Of a stretch of 64,000 bases of DNA, positions 16,673 to 25,926 are shown one piece after another. Both the position numbers and the translations under genes were made by a program. Every line of letters begins with the position of its first letter. The stretch's first letter is position 1. This DNA comes from Effusibacillus pohliae DSM 22757. GTDB lineage: Bacteria > Bacillota > Bacilli > Tumebacillales > Effusibacillaceae. The notes beneath the pieces were generated by a model. It had not been told where the DNA came from, searched no databases, and was given only the letters and a program-made list of their open reading frames with translations. The stretch spans positions 1-64,000 of the forward strand of contig NZ_AQXL01000135.1 in NCBI RefSeq assembly GCF_000376225.1, written 5' to 3'.

Positions 16673-17179
16673 ATGCCAAAAGGTGCAACCGAGACGAAAA
16701 CCTTGAAAGTCGGCGACAAGGCGCCTGATTTCACTTTGAAGGCGCACGGCAACCGGACCATCACCTTGTCCGACTACCTTGGCAAGAAAAACGTATTCAT
16801 CGCGTTCTATCCCCTCGACTGGACGCCGGTCTGAGGTGCCCAGATGCCTTCGTACGAGGACGATCTGTCCAAGTTCGAAGAGTATGATACCCAAGTTTTG
16901 GGTATTAGCGTAGACAGCATTCCGAGCCATGAAGCATGGCAGAAATCGATCGGCGGCATTTCCTATCCGCTGTGCTCCGATTTCTATCCGCACGGGGAAG
17001 TGTCGAAAAAATACGGCGTGCTCCGGGAAGACCCGAACGCACCGGCGTATGGCGCAAGCGAGCGGGCATTGTTCATCATTGACAAAGAGGGGATCATCCG
17101 CTTTATCGATGTTCACCCGATCGACAAACAGCCGGATAACGAAGAACTGTTCGATGTCCTGCGCAAAATCAACAGCTAA
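16673..17179 (+). CDS. Selenocysteine-containing peroxiredoxin (AhpC/TSA, BCP-like)
   Basis: A 168-residue thiol/selenol peroxidase. The frame contains TGA at 16832-16834 exactly where the peroxidatic residue belongs (DWTPV-Sec-GAQ, Sec54; cysteine homologues read TPVC). After it the frame continues with normal peroxiredoxin sequence to TAA. The only cysteine, Cys101 in YPLCSDFYP, may be the resolving residue. The ATG at 16673 follows GAGGAGGGA. selA and selD are in the same window, supporting recoding rather than a pseudogene. It reduces peroxides and lies directly after the encapsulin operon, though with its own promoter. I could not model the SECIS hairpin confidently. Confidence 0.93.
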
Positions 17180-17181
17180 CG

Positions 17182-17240
17182 CGTGCAGCTTTTGCACGTA
17201 CAAGCCGAAGAAGAGCATATGCAGTGCATATGCTCTTCTT
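17182..17240 (+). terminator. Tandem hairpins after the Sec-peroxiredoxin
   Basis: The first is a short stem, CGTGCA/TGCACG. The second is a perfect 15-bp stem (AAGAAGAGCATATGC and its complement) with a 3-base loop. The T-tract is poor (TTGCTACCTTTT), so this may be a processing or partial-termination site. Confidence 0.55.
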
Positions 17241-17314
17241 TGCTACCTTTTGTACGGAATATGCTGCAACGCTTCGCGTCACTTTGATGGGAATAGTATG
17301 GGAGGTGTCTGAAG

Positions 17315-18010
17315 ATGGAAATGTCGCGGAAAGCGATTCCCTATACGCCGAATCCATTGGCCCTCAAGGATATGACGATCATGATCGTCTCCACGGCGGG
17401 CGCTCACCTGAAAGAGCAGGATCCGTTTGATACGGCGGGGGATGTGACCTACCGGGTGATTCCCGGCGATGTGAAGGCGGAAGATTTCACGGTTACGCAC
17501 GGCGCTCCGAAGGAGCATTACAACACGGATGAACCGAAGAAAGACATCAACTGCATTTTTCCGATCGACCGGCTGCGCGAACTGGCCGCGGAAGGGTTTA
17601 TCAAAGGTGTGGCGGAAAAGCATATCTCGATGATGGGCTACGCGATGCGGCTGAATCAGATCAACCAGGAAACGGTGCCGGCGATCGCGAAAGAAGTTAC
17701 CCGTTCCAAAGCCGATGCTGTTCTTTTGACAGCCGGCTGACCCCTCTGCCATCGTACCGTGGTCACGGTACAAAGGGCGATCGAGTCGCAAGGTATCCCG
17801 ACAGTGCTGATCACGCTCGATCCGGAACAATCCGGTCTGATGCGCCCGCCGCGGGCGATTCACCCGGAAGGGTTCAGATTCGGGCATTCCACCGGAAAAC
17901 CGTTCGACAAGGAAACCCAGACAGCGGTGGTGAAAGCGGCGCTTGAGCAGCTTGTGATCAAACAGGAGCCGGGACAGATTCACAGCCTGCAGTTTCCGGG
18001 GTATCAATAA
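17315..18010 (+). CDS. Selenocysteine-containing GrdB-family protein (glycine/sarcosine/betaine/proline reductase B-like)
   Basis: A 231-residue product read through TGA at 17738-17740 (Sec142). The motif is LTAG-Sec-PLCHRT, a U-x-x-C-H redox pair as in the selenoprotein B / PrdB superfamily. The sequence on both sides of the TGA is continuous and family-like (AYTPNP-type start, IPTVLITLDPE after it). It is shorter than GrdB (about 430 residues) and has no GrdA, GrdC or proprotein partner nearby, so it is a stand-alone member of unknown substrate. The ATG follows GGGAGGTG. It sits next to another Sec redox enzyme, which hints at a shared oxidative or detoxification role. Confidence 0.88.
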
Positions 18011-18399
18011 TTTGAGAACGCATGGGACAATTCGAAAACGGGCCTGCGTAATATCTTGTTTCAAAGATTAACGCTGGCCCGTTTCGGTTTTGCCGTTTGT
18101 TTGATTGTCCAAGTGTTGAATGGGCGGATCCAGAGGATCTCAAACGGTTATTTTGCTAGAAAATTCGAGAAAAACAGAGAGAGTGCATGGCCAATCGGAA
18201 AAACGAAAAAAAACAAAAATGCAAACGCTTGCATGAAACGGCCGGTTCCCCTATAATTCTTGTTGAGAAGTGGCACAATGATAACTTTTTACGTGGCAGA
18301 CGGTGACCTGTCTGCTTTGGATGAATGCAAACGATTGCCTGCTTGTGGCGTGGTTTGCAAAGTCCGGTCTAGTCCAGTTCTAGAAAGGGGAGTCATGCA
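18011..18399. other. Intergenic region: terminator then promoter of the maltodextrin operon
   Basis: At 18033-18090 AAACGGGCC pairs with GGCCCGTTT over a long loop, followed by GGTTTT, and probably ends the GrdB-like transcript. The remainder is AT-rich control DNA holding the sigma-A promoter and two LacI-type operators listed separately. No gene is apparent. Confidence 0.6.
18220..18339 (+). promoter_or_regulatory. Maltodextrin operon promoter with two LacI/cre-type operators
   Basis: TTGCAT (18229-18234) and TATAAT (18252-18257) are 17 bases apart. Operator 1, TGCAAACGCTTGCA (18220-18233), overlaps the -35. Operator 2, TGCAAACGATTGCC (18326-18339), lies 106 bases downstream, suiting repression by looping. 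Both also fit the CcpA cre pattern. Confidence 0.75.
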
Positions 18400-19668
18400 T
18401 TGAACAAGATGAAAAAAATGTTGGGATTGACAATGGCGGCCTCATTAGCCCTCACCGGTTTGGTTGGGTGTTCTGGTTCGCAGTCGGCGGGGCAGCCGCA
18501 ACAGGCACCCCAAAACACTCCGGTCACACTGAAATTCTGGAACACCATGGATCCCTCGGAAACGAAGGTTTTGCAAACGATTGTTGACGATTTTATGAAA
18601 CAGAATCCGAATATCAAGATTGACATGCAGAATGTCCCGTTTTCTGACGCCCAGAGCAAGTTTAAAATTGCCGCACAGGCCGGCGACGGGCCCGATGTGT
18701 TGCGTTGCGAAATTGCCTGGACGCCGGAGTTTGCCGCACTGGGTTTGTTGAAGCCGATTGACGACAAAGTCTCCGAGGAAGACAAGAAAGATTACTTGCA
18801 GGCACCATTCAATTACAACGTGTATCAGGGCAAAATTTACGGAATTCCGCAAGTGACCGATGCGCCAGCCATGCTGTACAACAAACGGCTGTTAAAAGAA
18901 GCTGGTGTGGAACCTCCCAAAACGATGGAGGAGTTCAAGACAGCGGTGAAAAAATTGACTCAAAACGGTCATTACGGATTCTATCTGAGCGCCGATTCTT
19001 ACTTCTTCCAACCGTTCCTGTATGCGTTTGGAGGCGGAACCATCACGGATTCAAAGGAAATTTTGATTAACAAGCCGGAATCGATTGAAGCTCTCAAATT
19101 TATGGTTGGTTTGAAAAACGATAAAGTCACACAAACGAATTTTGACTTTGCGAACCAGTACAAAAACATGATGACAGATTTTAAGGACGGGAAAGTGGCG
19201 ATTATCTTTAACGGACCTTGGGCAACCGCCGATATTTTGACGGGCAAAGAGTTCCAGGATCCGTCCAATCTGGGAGTAGCGCCGATTCCCGCAGGACCGA
19301 AAGGACAAGGATCGCCTGTTGGGGGACACAACTATGTGATTGCAAGTTCTTCAAAATATCCGAATGAGGCTTACAAATTCATAGAATTTATGAACAAAAA
19401 AGAGAATCAGGTGAAACTTGCCAAGGAATTGCGGTTGTTACCGACCCGCAAATCGGCTTACGAGGATCCGGCTCTCAAGTCCGACCCGATTTTCGCAGGG
19501 TTTGCGGAACAGATGAAAGTAGCGAAAAACCGTCCCGTGATTCCGGAAGGCGGCCAGATTTTCAAGGATTTCACGCCGCAAATTGAAGCGGTGGTGGCAG
19601 GCAAGGCATCGCCGGAACAGGCGCTGAATAATGTGGCCGACGCGTGGACGAAGCTGTTGAAAAAATAA
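18400..19668 (+). CDS. Maltodextrin/cyclodextrin ABC transporter substrate-binding lipoprotein
   Basis: A 422-residue family 1 solute-binding protein. A short basic N-terminus and hydrophobic stretch end in the lipobox LVGC, so the mature protein is lipid-anchored outside the membrane. MalE-like segments are KFWNTMDPSETKVL, AIIFNGPWATADI and the C-terminal EALNNVADAWTKLLKK. The TTG start at 18400 is placed by AAAGGGG; the ATG at 18394 runs straight into a stop. It heads a malEFG-type operon under two LacI-type operators, next to CGTase and glucoamylase genes. Confidence 0.93.
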   Translation: MNKMKKMLGLTMAASLALTGLVGCSGSQSAGQPQQAPQNTPVTLKFWNTMDPSETKVLQTIVDDFMKQNPNIKIDMQNVPFSDAQSKFKIAAQAGDGPDVLRCEIAWTPEFAALGLLKPIDDKVSEEDKKDYLQAPFNYNVYQGKIYGIPQVTDAPAMLYNKRLLKEAGVEPPKTMEEFKTAVKKLTQNGHYGFYLSADSYFFQPFLYAFGGGTITDSKEILINKPESIEALKFMVGLKNDKVTQTNFDFANQYKNMMTDFKDGKVAIIFNGPWATADILTGKEFQDPSNLGVAPIPAGPKGQGSPVGGHNYVIASSSKYPNEAYKFIEFMNKKENQVKLAKELRLLPTRKSAYEDPALKSDPIFAGFAEQMKVAKNRPVIPEGGQIFKDFTPQIEAVVAGKASPEQALNNVADAWTKLLKK

Positions 19669-19764
19669 TGAACCGGAGTGGGGAGGTTGTCTCTCCCCCC
19701 TCCTTTTCCACTTTTTTTGGGCATGAACCAGGGGTGCGGTTTGTGCCAGAAGGGGGTTTTACAA

Positions 19765-20676
19765 GTGAAATATATTCAGGCCATCAAGCAAAACAAGGTA
19801 GCTTACTTGTTTCTGTTGCCGGCCATGCTCGTGATGCTTTGCTTGGTGTTTATTCCGCTTGTTCAGGGAATTTATTACAGTCTAACCAATATTGATCAGT
19901 ACAATATGGGGAACCGGTTTGTCAAAGCCAGTTATCGATTTATCGGATTGCAGAATTACATCTCGATTTTTTCCGGGGAAGGATTTGCGGAGTTTTCCAA
20001 AGTTTTTAGACAGACATTGATTTGGACGTTTGTCAACGTGTTTTTTCACTTTGTGATCGGATTGGGATTGGCGCTCCTCCTGAACCGACACGTTCGTGGC
20101 CGGGCGATCTATCGCACCCTATTGCTGATTCCTTGGGCGGTGCCTTCTTTTGTATCCGCGTTTGCCTGGCGTTGGATGTTCAACGGTCAATATGGTTTCA
20201 TCAATCTGATGCTTGCAAAGCTGGGCCTGCAACCGATCCCCTGGTTGTCTGATCCGTTCTGGGCGATGACCGCGGTGATCATCACGAACATTTGGCTGGG
20301 ATTTCCGTTTATGATGGTGACAATGCTTGGCGGGCTGCAATCGATATCCAAGGAATTATACGAAGCGGCTTATGTCGATGGGGCGAACCGTATCCAACAG
20401 TTTTTTCGCATCACATTGCCCCAGCTGCGCCCCACTATATTTGTAGCCACCTTGTTGGGAGTCATCTGGACGTTTAACATGTTTGCGGTGATTTATCTGA
20501 TTACTGAAGGCGGGCCGTATAATTCGACGCAAATACTTGTCACTTATGCGTATAATAAAGCTTTCTCATCCTGGCAGTTGGGGGAAGCAACCACCTATGG
20601 AGTGATTATCCTGTCCATGCTCTTGGCGTTCAGTTTCTTTTATACCCGTCTTTTAAAAATGGAAAAGGAGCAGTAG
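19765..20676 (+). CDS. Maltodextrin ABC transporter permease (MalF-like)
   Basis: A 303-residue inner-membrane protein with six predicted helices and the EAA cytoplasmic loop EAAYVDGANRIQQFFRITLP that docks the ATPase. It forms the channel with the MalG-like partner 10 bases downstream. GTG at 19765 with AGAAGGGGG upstream is preferred; a longer in-frame ORF would add a non-hydrophobic leader. No ATPase gene is in the operon, so a shared MsmX-type ATPase encoded elsewhere is likely. Confidence 0.92.
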   Translation: MKYIQAIKQNKVAYLFLLPAMLVMLCLVFIPLVQGIYYSLTNIDQYNMGNRFVKASYRFIGLQNYISIFSGEGFAEFSKVFRQTLIWTFVNVFFHFVIGLGLALLLNRHVRGRAIYRTLLLIPWAVPSFVSAFAWRWMFNGQYGFINLMLAKLGLQPIPWLSDPFWAMTAVIITNIWLGFPFMMVTMLGGLQSISKELYEAAYVDGANRIQQFFRITLPQLRPTIFVATLLGVIWTFNMFAVIYLITEGGPYNSTQILVTYAYNKAFSSWQLGEATTYGVIILSMLLAFSFFYTRLLKMEKEQ

Positions 20677-20686
20677 GGGGAGCTGT

Positions 20687-21529
20687 ATGGAACATCGAAT
20701 TTCGAAAGCGGAACGTTTTTTTGTCCACCTGACCCTGATCTTGTTTGCTGTCATTTCTGTGTTTCCGTTTTTTTGGCTTGTGTCAACATCATTTAAATTG
20801 CCGTCTGACGTGTTTTCATCGGAGATCCAGCTGCTGCCCCCTCATTTTACTTGGGACAATTACAAATATTTGCTCACGATGCAAAATCATCTTTTTTTAC
20901 AATGGGTGTGGAATTCGGTGCTGGTTGCGCTGTTAACCACGTTTGTCGGCGTGTTTCTTGCCGCTACGAGCGCCTATGCGTTATCACGTTTCAACTTTCC
21001 AGGAAAAAGGGCCAGCCTCTTTTCTTTCTTGGTAACCCAGATGTTTCCCGGGGCAATTCTGATCGTACCCTTGTATAACATCGTGAAGAATTTGGGTTTG
21101 CTAAATTCCTACGTCGGACTGGTACTAGCTTACACTGCGACGGCTTTGCCGTTTTCCGTATGGATGCTGAAGGGGTATTTTGACACGATTCCTTATGAAT
21201 TGGAGGAAGCCGCCAAAGTGGATGGGATGACCACCTGGGGAACGTTCTACCGGATCGCATTGCCTTTGGCGTTGCCGGGGATTGCGGTCACCGCGTTTTT
21301 TTCGTTCATTACCGCATGGAACGAATTTATGTTTGCATTAACGTTCATGAACAAGCAAGAACTGTTCACACTGCCGGTCGGGTTGCGCACGTTTGTGTTC
21401 CAATTCCGAACGGATTGGCATTATGTGTCGGCGGGGGCGGTGCTGATCACACTACCTGTCCTGGTGTTCTTTGTGTTGGCCCAACGATGGCTGATTTCCG
21501 GGTTGACGGCTGGTGGAACCAAGGGGTGA
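20687..21529 (+). CDS. Maltodextrin ABC transporter permease (MalG-like)
   Basis: A 280-residue six-helix permease with the EAA motif EEAAKVDGMTTWGTFYRIALP and the C-terminal LISGLTAGGTKG ending typical of MalG. It follows the MalF-like gene by 10 bases, which indicates one operon. A strong terminator comes right after the stop. Confidence 0.93.
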   Translation: MEHRISKAERFFVHLTLILFAVISVFPFFWLVSTSFKLPSDVFSSEIQLLPPHFTWDNYKYLLTMQNHLFLQWVWNSVLVALLTTFVGVFLAATSAYALSRFNFPGKRASLFSFLVTQMFPGAILIVPLYNIVKNLGLLNSYVGLVLAYTATALPFSVWMLKGYFDTIPYELEEAAKVDGMTTWGTFYRIALPLALPGIAVTAFFSFITAWNEFMFALTFMNKQELFTLPVGLRTFVFQFRTDWHYVSAGAVLITLPVLVFFVLAQRWLISGLTAGGTKG

Positions 21530-21545
21530 TCGGATCGGCGGAAAT

Positions 21546-21580
21546 GAAGGCCTGCGGCAGAATGCGGGCCTTCTGTTTTT
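21546..21580 (+). terminator. Terminator of the malEFG-type operon
   Basis: GAAGGCCTGC pairs with GCGGGCCTTC across an 8-base loop, followed by TGTTTTT. Confidence 0.88.
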
Positions 21581-21601
21581 GGGAATTATAATCAGAGTAT
21601 A

Positions 21602-21658
21602 TTGAAAGTTTCGCACTCTTTTCGTATAATTGTTTTAGGTATAGTGCAATCGATTGCA
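21602..21658 (+). promoter_or_regulatory. CGTase promoter with downstream LacI/cre-type operator
   Basis: TTGAAA (21602-21607) and TATAAT (21625-21630) have 17-base spacing. The perfect palindrome TGCAATCGATTGCA (21645-21658) lies just after the expected start point, where bound repressor would block transcription. Confidence 0.85.
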
Positions 21659-21682
21659 TTACGAAAGGGGGCAATCAATGCA

Positions 21683-23842
21683 ATGAAAAAGAAAACGCTT
21701 TCATTATTTGTGGGACTGATGCTGCTCCTCGGTCTTCTGTTCAGCGGTTCTCTTCCGTACAATCCAAACGCCGCTGAAGCCAGCAGTTCCGCAAGCGTCA
21801 AAGGGGACGTGATTTACCAGATTATCATTGACCGGTTTTACGATGGGGACACGACGAACAACAATCCTGCCAAAAGTTATGGACTTTACGATCCCACCAA
21901 ATCGAAGTGGAAAATGTATTGGGGCGGGGATCTGGAGGGGGTTCGTCAAAAACTTCCTTATCTTAAACAGCTGGGCGTAACGACGATCTGGTTGTCCCCG
22001 GTTTTGGACAATCTGGATACACTTGCAGGTACCGATAACACTGGCTATCACGGATACTGGACGCGCGATTTTAAACAGATTGAGGAACATTTCGGGAATT
22101 GGACCACATTTGACACGTTGGTCAATGATGCTCACCAAAACGGAATCAAGGTGATTGTCGACTTTGTGCCCAATCATTCAACTCCTTTTAAGGCAAACGA
22201 TTCCACCTTTGCGGAAGGCGGCGCCCTCTACGACAACGGAACCTATATGGGCAATTATTTTGATGACGCAACAAAAGGGTACTTTCACCATAATGGGGAC
22301 ATCAGCAACTGGGACGACCGGTACGAGGCGCAATGGAAAAACTTCACGGATCCAGCCGGTTTCTCGCTTGCCGATTTGTCGCAGGAAAATGGCACGATTG
22401 CTCAATACCTGACCGATGCGGCGGTTCAATTAGTAGCACATGGAGCGGATGGTTTGCGGATTGATGCGGTGAAGCATTTTAATTCTGGGTTCTCCAAATC
22501 GTTGGCTGATAAACTGTACCAAAAGAAAGACATTTTCCTAGTGGGGGAATGGTACGGAGATGACCCCGGAGCAGCCAATCATTTGGAAAAGGTCCGGTAC
22601 GCCAACAACAGCGGTGTCAATGTGCTGGATTTTGATCTCAACACGGTGATTCGAAATGTGTTCGGTACATTTACGCAAACGATGTACGATCTTAACAATA
22701 TGGTGAACCAAACGGGGAACGAGTACAAATACAAAGAAAATCTAATCACATTTATCGATAACCATGATATGTCGAGATTTCTTACGGTAAATTCGAACAA
22801 GGCGAATTTGCACCAGGCGCTTGCTTTCATTCTCACTTCGCGGGGAACGCCCTCCATCTATTACGGAACCGAACAATACATGGCAGGCGGCAATGACCCG
22901 TACAACAGGGGGATGATGCCGGCGTTTGATACGACAACCACCGCCTTTAAAGAGGTGTCAACTCTGGCGGGGTTGCGCAGGAACAATGCAGCGATCCAGT
23001 ACGGCACCACCACCCAACGTTGGATCAACAATGATGTTTACATTTATGAGCGGAAATTTTTCAACGATGTCGTATTGGTGGCCATCAATCGAAACACGCA
23101 ATCCTCCTACTCGATTTCCGGTTTGCAGACTGCCTTGCCAAATGGCAACTATGCGGATTATCTGTCAGGGCTGTTGGGGGGGAACGGGATTTCCGTTTCC
23201 AATGGAAGTGTCGCTTCGTTCACGCTTGCGCCTGGAGCCGTGTCTGTTTGGCAGTACAGCACATCCGCTTCAGCGCCGCAAATCGGATCGGTTGCTCCGA
23301 ATATGGGAATTCCGGGTAATGTGGTCACGATCGACGGGAAAGGTTTTGGAACGACGCAGGGAACCGTGACATTTGGCGGAGTGACAGCGACTGTAAAATC
23401 CTGGACATCAAACCGGATTGAAGTGTACGTGCCCAACATGGCCGCCGGTCTGACCGATGTAAAAGTCACCGCGGGTGGAGTTTCCAGCAATCTGTATTCT
23501 TACAATATTTTGAGTGGAACGCAGACATCGGTTGTGTTTACTGTGAAAAGTGCTCCTCCGACCAACCTGGGGGATAAGATTTACCTGACGGGCAACATAC
23601 CGGAATTGGGAAATTGGAGCACGGATACGAGCGGAGCCGTTAACAATGCGCAAGGGCCCCTGCTCGCGCCCAATTATCCGGATTGGTTTTATGTATTCAG
23701 CGTTCCGGCAGGAAAGACGATTCAATTCAAGTTTTTCATCAAGCGTGCGGATGGAACGATTCAATGGGAGAATGGTTCGAACCACGTGGCCACAACTCCC
23801 ACGGGTGCAACCGGTAACATCACTGTCACGTGGCAAAACTAG
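21683..23842 (+). CDS. Secreted GH13 cyclodextrin glucanotransferase-like amylase
   Basis: A 719-residue secreted enzyme with the CGTase domain order: signal peptide (about 1-33), (beta/alpha)8 A/B domains, C domain, an IPT/TIG-type D domain ([19 protein letters not shown]) and a C-terminal CBM20 starch-binding domain. Catalytic residues are the nucleophile in GLRIDAVKH, the acid/base in LVGEWYG and the stabiliser in [10 protein letters not shown]. It attacks starch to give cyclodextrins or maltodextrins for the adjacent importer. The start is ATG at 21683; ATG at 21678 is out of frame. Five-domain length fits CGTase or maltogenic amylase; product specificity is not readable. Confidence 0.9.
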   Translation: MKKKTLSLFVGLMLLLGLLFSGSLPYNPNAAEASSSASVKGDVIYQIIIDRFYDGDTTNNNPAKSYGLYDPTKSKWKMYWGGDLEGVRQKLPYLKQLGVTTIWLSPVLDNLDTLAGTDNTGYHGYWTRDFKQIEEHFGNWTTFDTLVNDAHQNGIKVIVDFVPNHSTPFKANDSTFAEGGALYDNGTYMGNYFDDATKGYFHHNGDISNWDDRYEAQWKNFTDPAGFSLADLSQENGTIAQYLTDAAVQLVAHGADGLRIDAVKHFNSGFSKSLADKLYQKKDIFLVGEWYGDDPGAANHLEKVRYANNSGVNVLDFDLNTVIRNVFGTFTQTMYDLNNMVNQTGNEYKYKENLITFIDNHDMSRFLTVNSNKANLHQALAFILTSRGTPSIYYGTEQYMAGGNDPYNRGMMPAFDTTTTAFKEVSTLAGLRRNNAAIQYGTTTQRWINNDVYIYERKFFNDVVLVAINRNTQSSYSISGLQTALPNGNYADYLSGLLGGNGISVSNGSVASFTLAPGAVSVWQYSTSASAPQIGSVAPNMGIPGNVVTIDGKGFGTTQGTVTFGGVTATVKSWTSNRIEVYVPNMAAGLTDVKVTAGGVSSNLYSYNILSGTQTSVVFTVKSAPPTNLGDKIYLTGNIPELGNWSTDTSGAVNNAQGPLLAPNYPDWFYVFSVPAGKTIQFKFFIKRADGTIQWENGSNHVATTPTGATGNITVTWQN

Positions 23843-23855
23843 AAGTCTTTTTCGA

Positions 23856-23888
23856 AATAAGGCCGCCCCGTTAAGAGGCGGCCTTATT
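23856..23888 (+). terminator. Terminator after the CGTase gene
   Basis: AATAAGGCCGCC pairs perfectly with GGCGGCCTTATT around a 9-base loop. It is followed by an AT-rich stretch rather than a long T-run. Confidence 0.82.
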
Positions 23889-24043
23889 CAAATTTCAGGA
23901 TATGCATCTGCTTGCCGCATCCCGGCTTGGAATCTGAGACTTGGAATCTGAGGAAAACCAAAGAAACAACAAAGAAATGGATAGGCAGGCGCCCGAATTT
24001 TTTGATATGCTAAAAAATAATCGCGCAAGGGGGAGTAGTACAT

Positions 24044-25483
24044 ATGGAAAACCGTCTGTACATCAATGGAGAATGGCGGGATGCTGCTGAACGCCGGCAA
24101 TTTCCGGTGGTCAACCCGGCGACCGGACAAGTGATCGCCCATGTGGCGGACGCAACGGCGGATGATGCGCAAGCGGCGGTCGAAGCGGCCGTGCGGGCGT
24201 TTCGCAGTTGGTCGAAAGAAACCGCGCGAACTCGGTCTGATCTGCTGTACAAGTGGTACCATCTGATCGCGGCGCATGCGGACGAACTGGCAGATCTGAT
24301 CACCACCGAACAGGGCAAGCCGCTGCGGGAAGCGAAGGGGGAGGTGCTGTACGGGGCCGATTTTGTCCTATGGTACGCGGAAGAGGCAAAGCGGGTGTAT
24401 GGCGATCTGATTCCCGCTTCTTCCCCTACGAAACGGCTGCAGGTGCTGCATCAACCGGTCGGGCCGGTGGTGGCGATCACGCCGTGGAACTTCCCGGCGG
24501 CGATGATCACCCGCAAAATCGCTCCTGCGTTGGCGGCGGGCTGTACGGTGATCGTCAAACCGTCCGAGGAGACGCCGCTGACGGCCATTCGTCTGGTGGA
24601 ACTGGCGGCGGAAGCCGGCTTTCCGAAGGGGGTTCTCAACCTCGTCACTTCTTCCGATCCGCGGCAGGTGGGTGAGGTGCTGCTGGGCAGCCCGCTGGTG
24701 CGCAAGATCACGTTTACCGGCTCGACGGAAGTGGGCAAATTGTTGATGCGGCAGGCGGCTGATTCGGTTAAACGGGTGTCGCTGGAACTGGGTGGTCACG
24801 CGCCGTTCCTCGTGTTTGCCGACGCGGATCTGGACAAGGCGGTGGATGGGGTGATCGCATCCAAGTTTCGCAATGCCGGCCAGACGTGCGTGTGCGCCAA
24901 CCGGATTTTGGTGGAGGAGTCGATTCTGGCGGAATTTACGGAGAAATTCCGGGCGAAAGTGGAACGGATGAAAGTCGGCCAGGGGCATCAGGAAGGCGTC
25001 GAGATCGGACCGCTCATCAACCAGGCGGCGGTGGAAAAGGTGGAACGGCACATTCAGGACGCGCTGCAAAAAGGGGCGCGTTTGGTCTGCGGCGGCCGGC
25101 GGCTGCAAGGTTCCGGCTACGAAAACGGCCACTTTTTCGAACCGACGATTCTCGCCGGCGTCACCGACGATATGCTGATCTCGCGGGAAGAGACGTTCGG
25201 TCCCGTCGCGCCGATCTATTCCTTTCGGACGGAGGAGGAAGCGGTCGAACTGGCCAACCACCCGGATTACGGATTGGCCGCTTACATGTTCACCTCTGAT
25301 CTGGGGCGGACGGTTCGCGTCTCGGAGAACCTAGAGTTTGGCATCGTCGGGGTGAACGATCCGCTGCCGGCCGTTGCCCAGGCGCCGTTCGGCGGCTACA
25401 AACAGAGCGGGTTGGGCCGCGAGGGCGGCAAATACGGACTGGAGGAATTTCTGGAAACGAAATATGTATCGATTCAAATTTAG
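24044..25483 (+). CDS. NAD(P)-dependent aldehyde dehydrogenase (succinate-semialdehyde DH-like)
   Basis: A 479-residue ALDH superfamily enzyme. Motifs are ITPWNFPAAMITRK, the cofactor segment FTGSTEVGK, the general base in LELGGHAP and the nucleophile in NAGQTCVCANR, which is GabD-like. The AKG-type C-terminus (KQSGLGREGGKYGLEEFLETKY) also fits GabD. It is flanked by terminators on both sides and so is monocistronic within the sugar locus. A succinate-semialdehyde role could link to 4-hydroxybutyrate metabolism at 565-8051, but this is only a context idea. Confidence 0.88.
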   Translation: MENRLYINGEWRDAAERRQFPVVNPATGQVIAHVADATADDAQAAVEAAVRAFRSWSKETARTRSDLLYKWYHLIAAHADELADLITTEQGKPLREAKGEVLYGADFVLWYAEEAKRVYGDLIPASSPTKRLQVLHQPVGPVVAITPWNFPAAMITRKIAPALAAGCTVIVKPSEETPLTAIRLVELAAEAGFPKGVLNLVTSSDPRQVGEVLLGSPLVRKITFTGSTEVGKLLMRQAADSVKRVSLELGGHAPFLVFADADLDKAVDGVIASKFRNAGQTCVCANRILVEESILAEFTEKFRAKVERMKVGQGHQEGVEIGPLINQAAVEKVERHIQDALQKGARLVCGGRRLQGSGYENGHFFEPTILAGVTDDMLISREETFGPVAPIYSFRTEEEAVELANHPDYGLAAYMFTSDLGRTVRVSENLEFGIVGVNDPLPAVAQAPFGGYKQSGLGREGGKYGLEEFLETKYVSIQI

Positions 25484-25491
25484 GGGCAAAT

Positions 25492-25540
25492 AAGGATCAA
25501 CGTTCCTCTTTACGGAAGGGGTTGATCCTTTTTTTTTTTC
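25492..25540 (+). terminator. Terminator after the aldehyde dehydrogenase
   Basis: AAGGATCAAC pairs with GTTGATCCTT and an 11-base T-run follows. It is the clearest intrinsic terminator in the window. Confidence 0.93.
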
Positions 25541-25926
25541 GACACACTGCACACGCACGCTCGGAAGCGTGGTGGTGGATGAAGGACAGCCTTTTGCCAC
25601 GCATGCTTAATAATCTCAAAGCTCATTGACGAAACCTGACTGGCTGGATTATAGTTAAAGTACAAACGTTTGAATCCTAGAAATTCAATAAAAATGCGGG
25701 TTTTTTCGATTAAGGAATGCATACGATTGCACATAGTAAATACTTTGGGCGGTGCTCAAATCCTCCAAAACCTGACGCTGTCGGTCGGTGATTTTCATGG
25801 TGTTGCAAAAATGGATCGCTTGCGGGCTTGTAACCGGTTCTGTGAAAGGATAAAATTTTAGTTGTATTTGGAACCGCTAGTATCGTTTGATGACCCTGCG
25901 TGGGGGGCGGAAGGAGGTGCGTCCCG
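25541..25926. promoter_or_regulatory. Control region of the LacI gene with two operator-like dyads
   Basis: This 386-base spacer has no convincing gene. It carries CAAACGTTTG within 25661-25674 and TGCATACGATTGCA at 25718-25731, both of the same class as the operators at the maltodextrin and CGTase promoters. This points to autoregulation of the LacI-type gene that follows. A 37-codon minus-strand frame at 25685-25798 lacks a ribosome site and was not called. Confidence 0.6.

Noticed and set aside
16673-17179. Truncated or pseudogene peroxiredoxin
   Set aside because: The TGA falls exactly at the peroxidatic residue, the frame continues normally and selA/selD are present, so recoding is preferred.
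25685-25798. Minus-strand ORF of 37 codons beginning MKITDRQRQ
   Set aside because: No ribosome site, no recognised family and it overlaps operator-like dyads.
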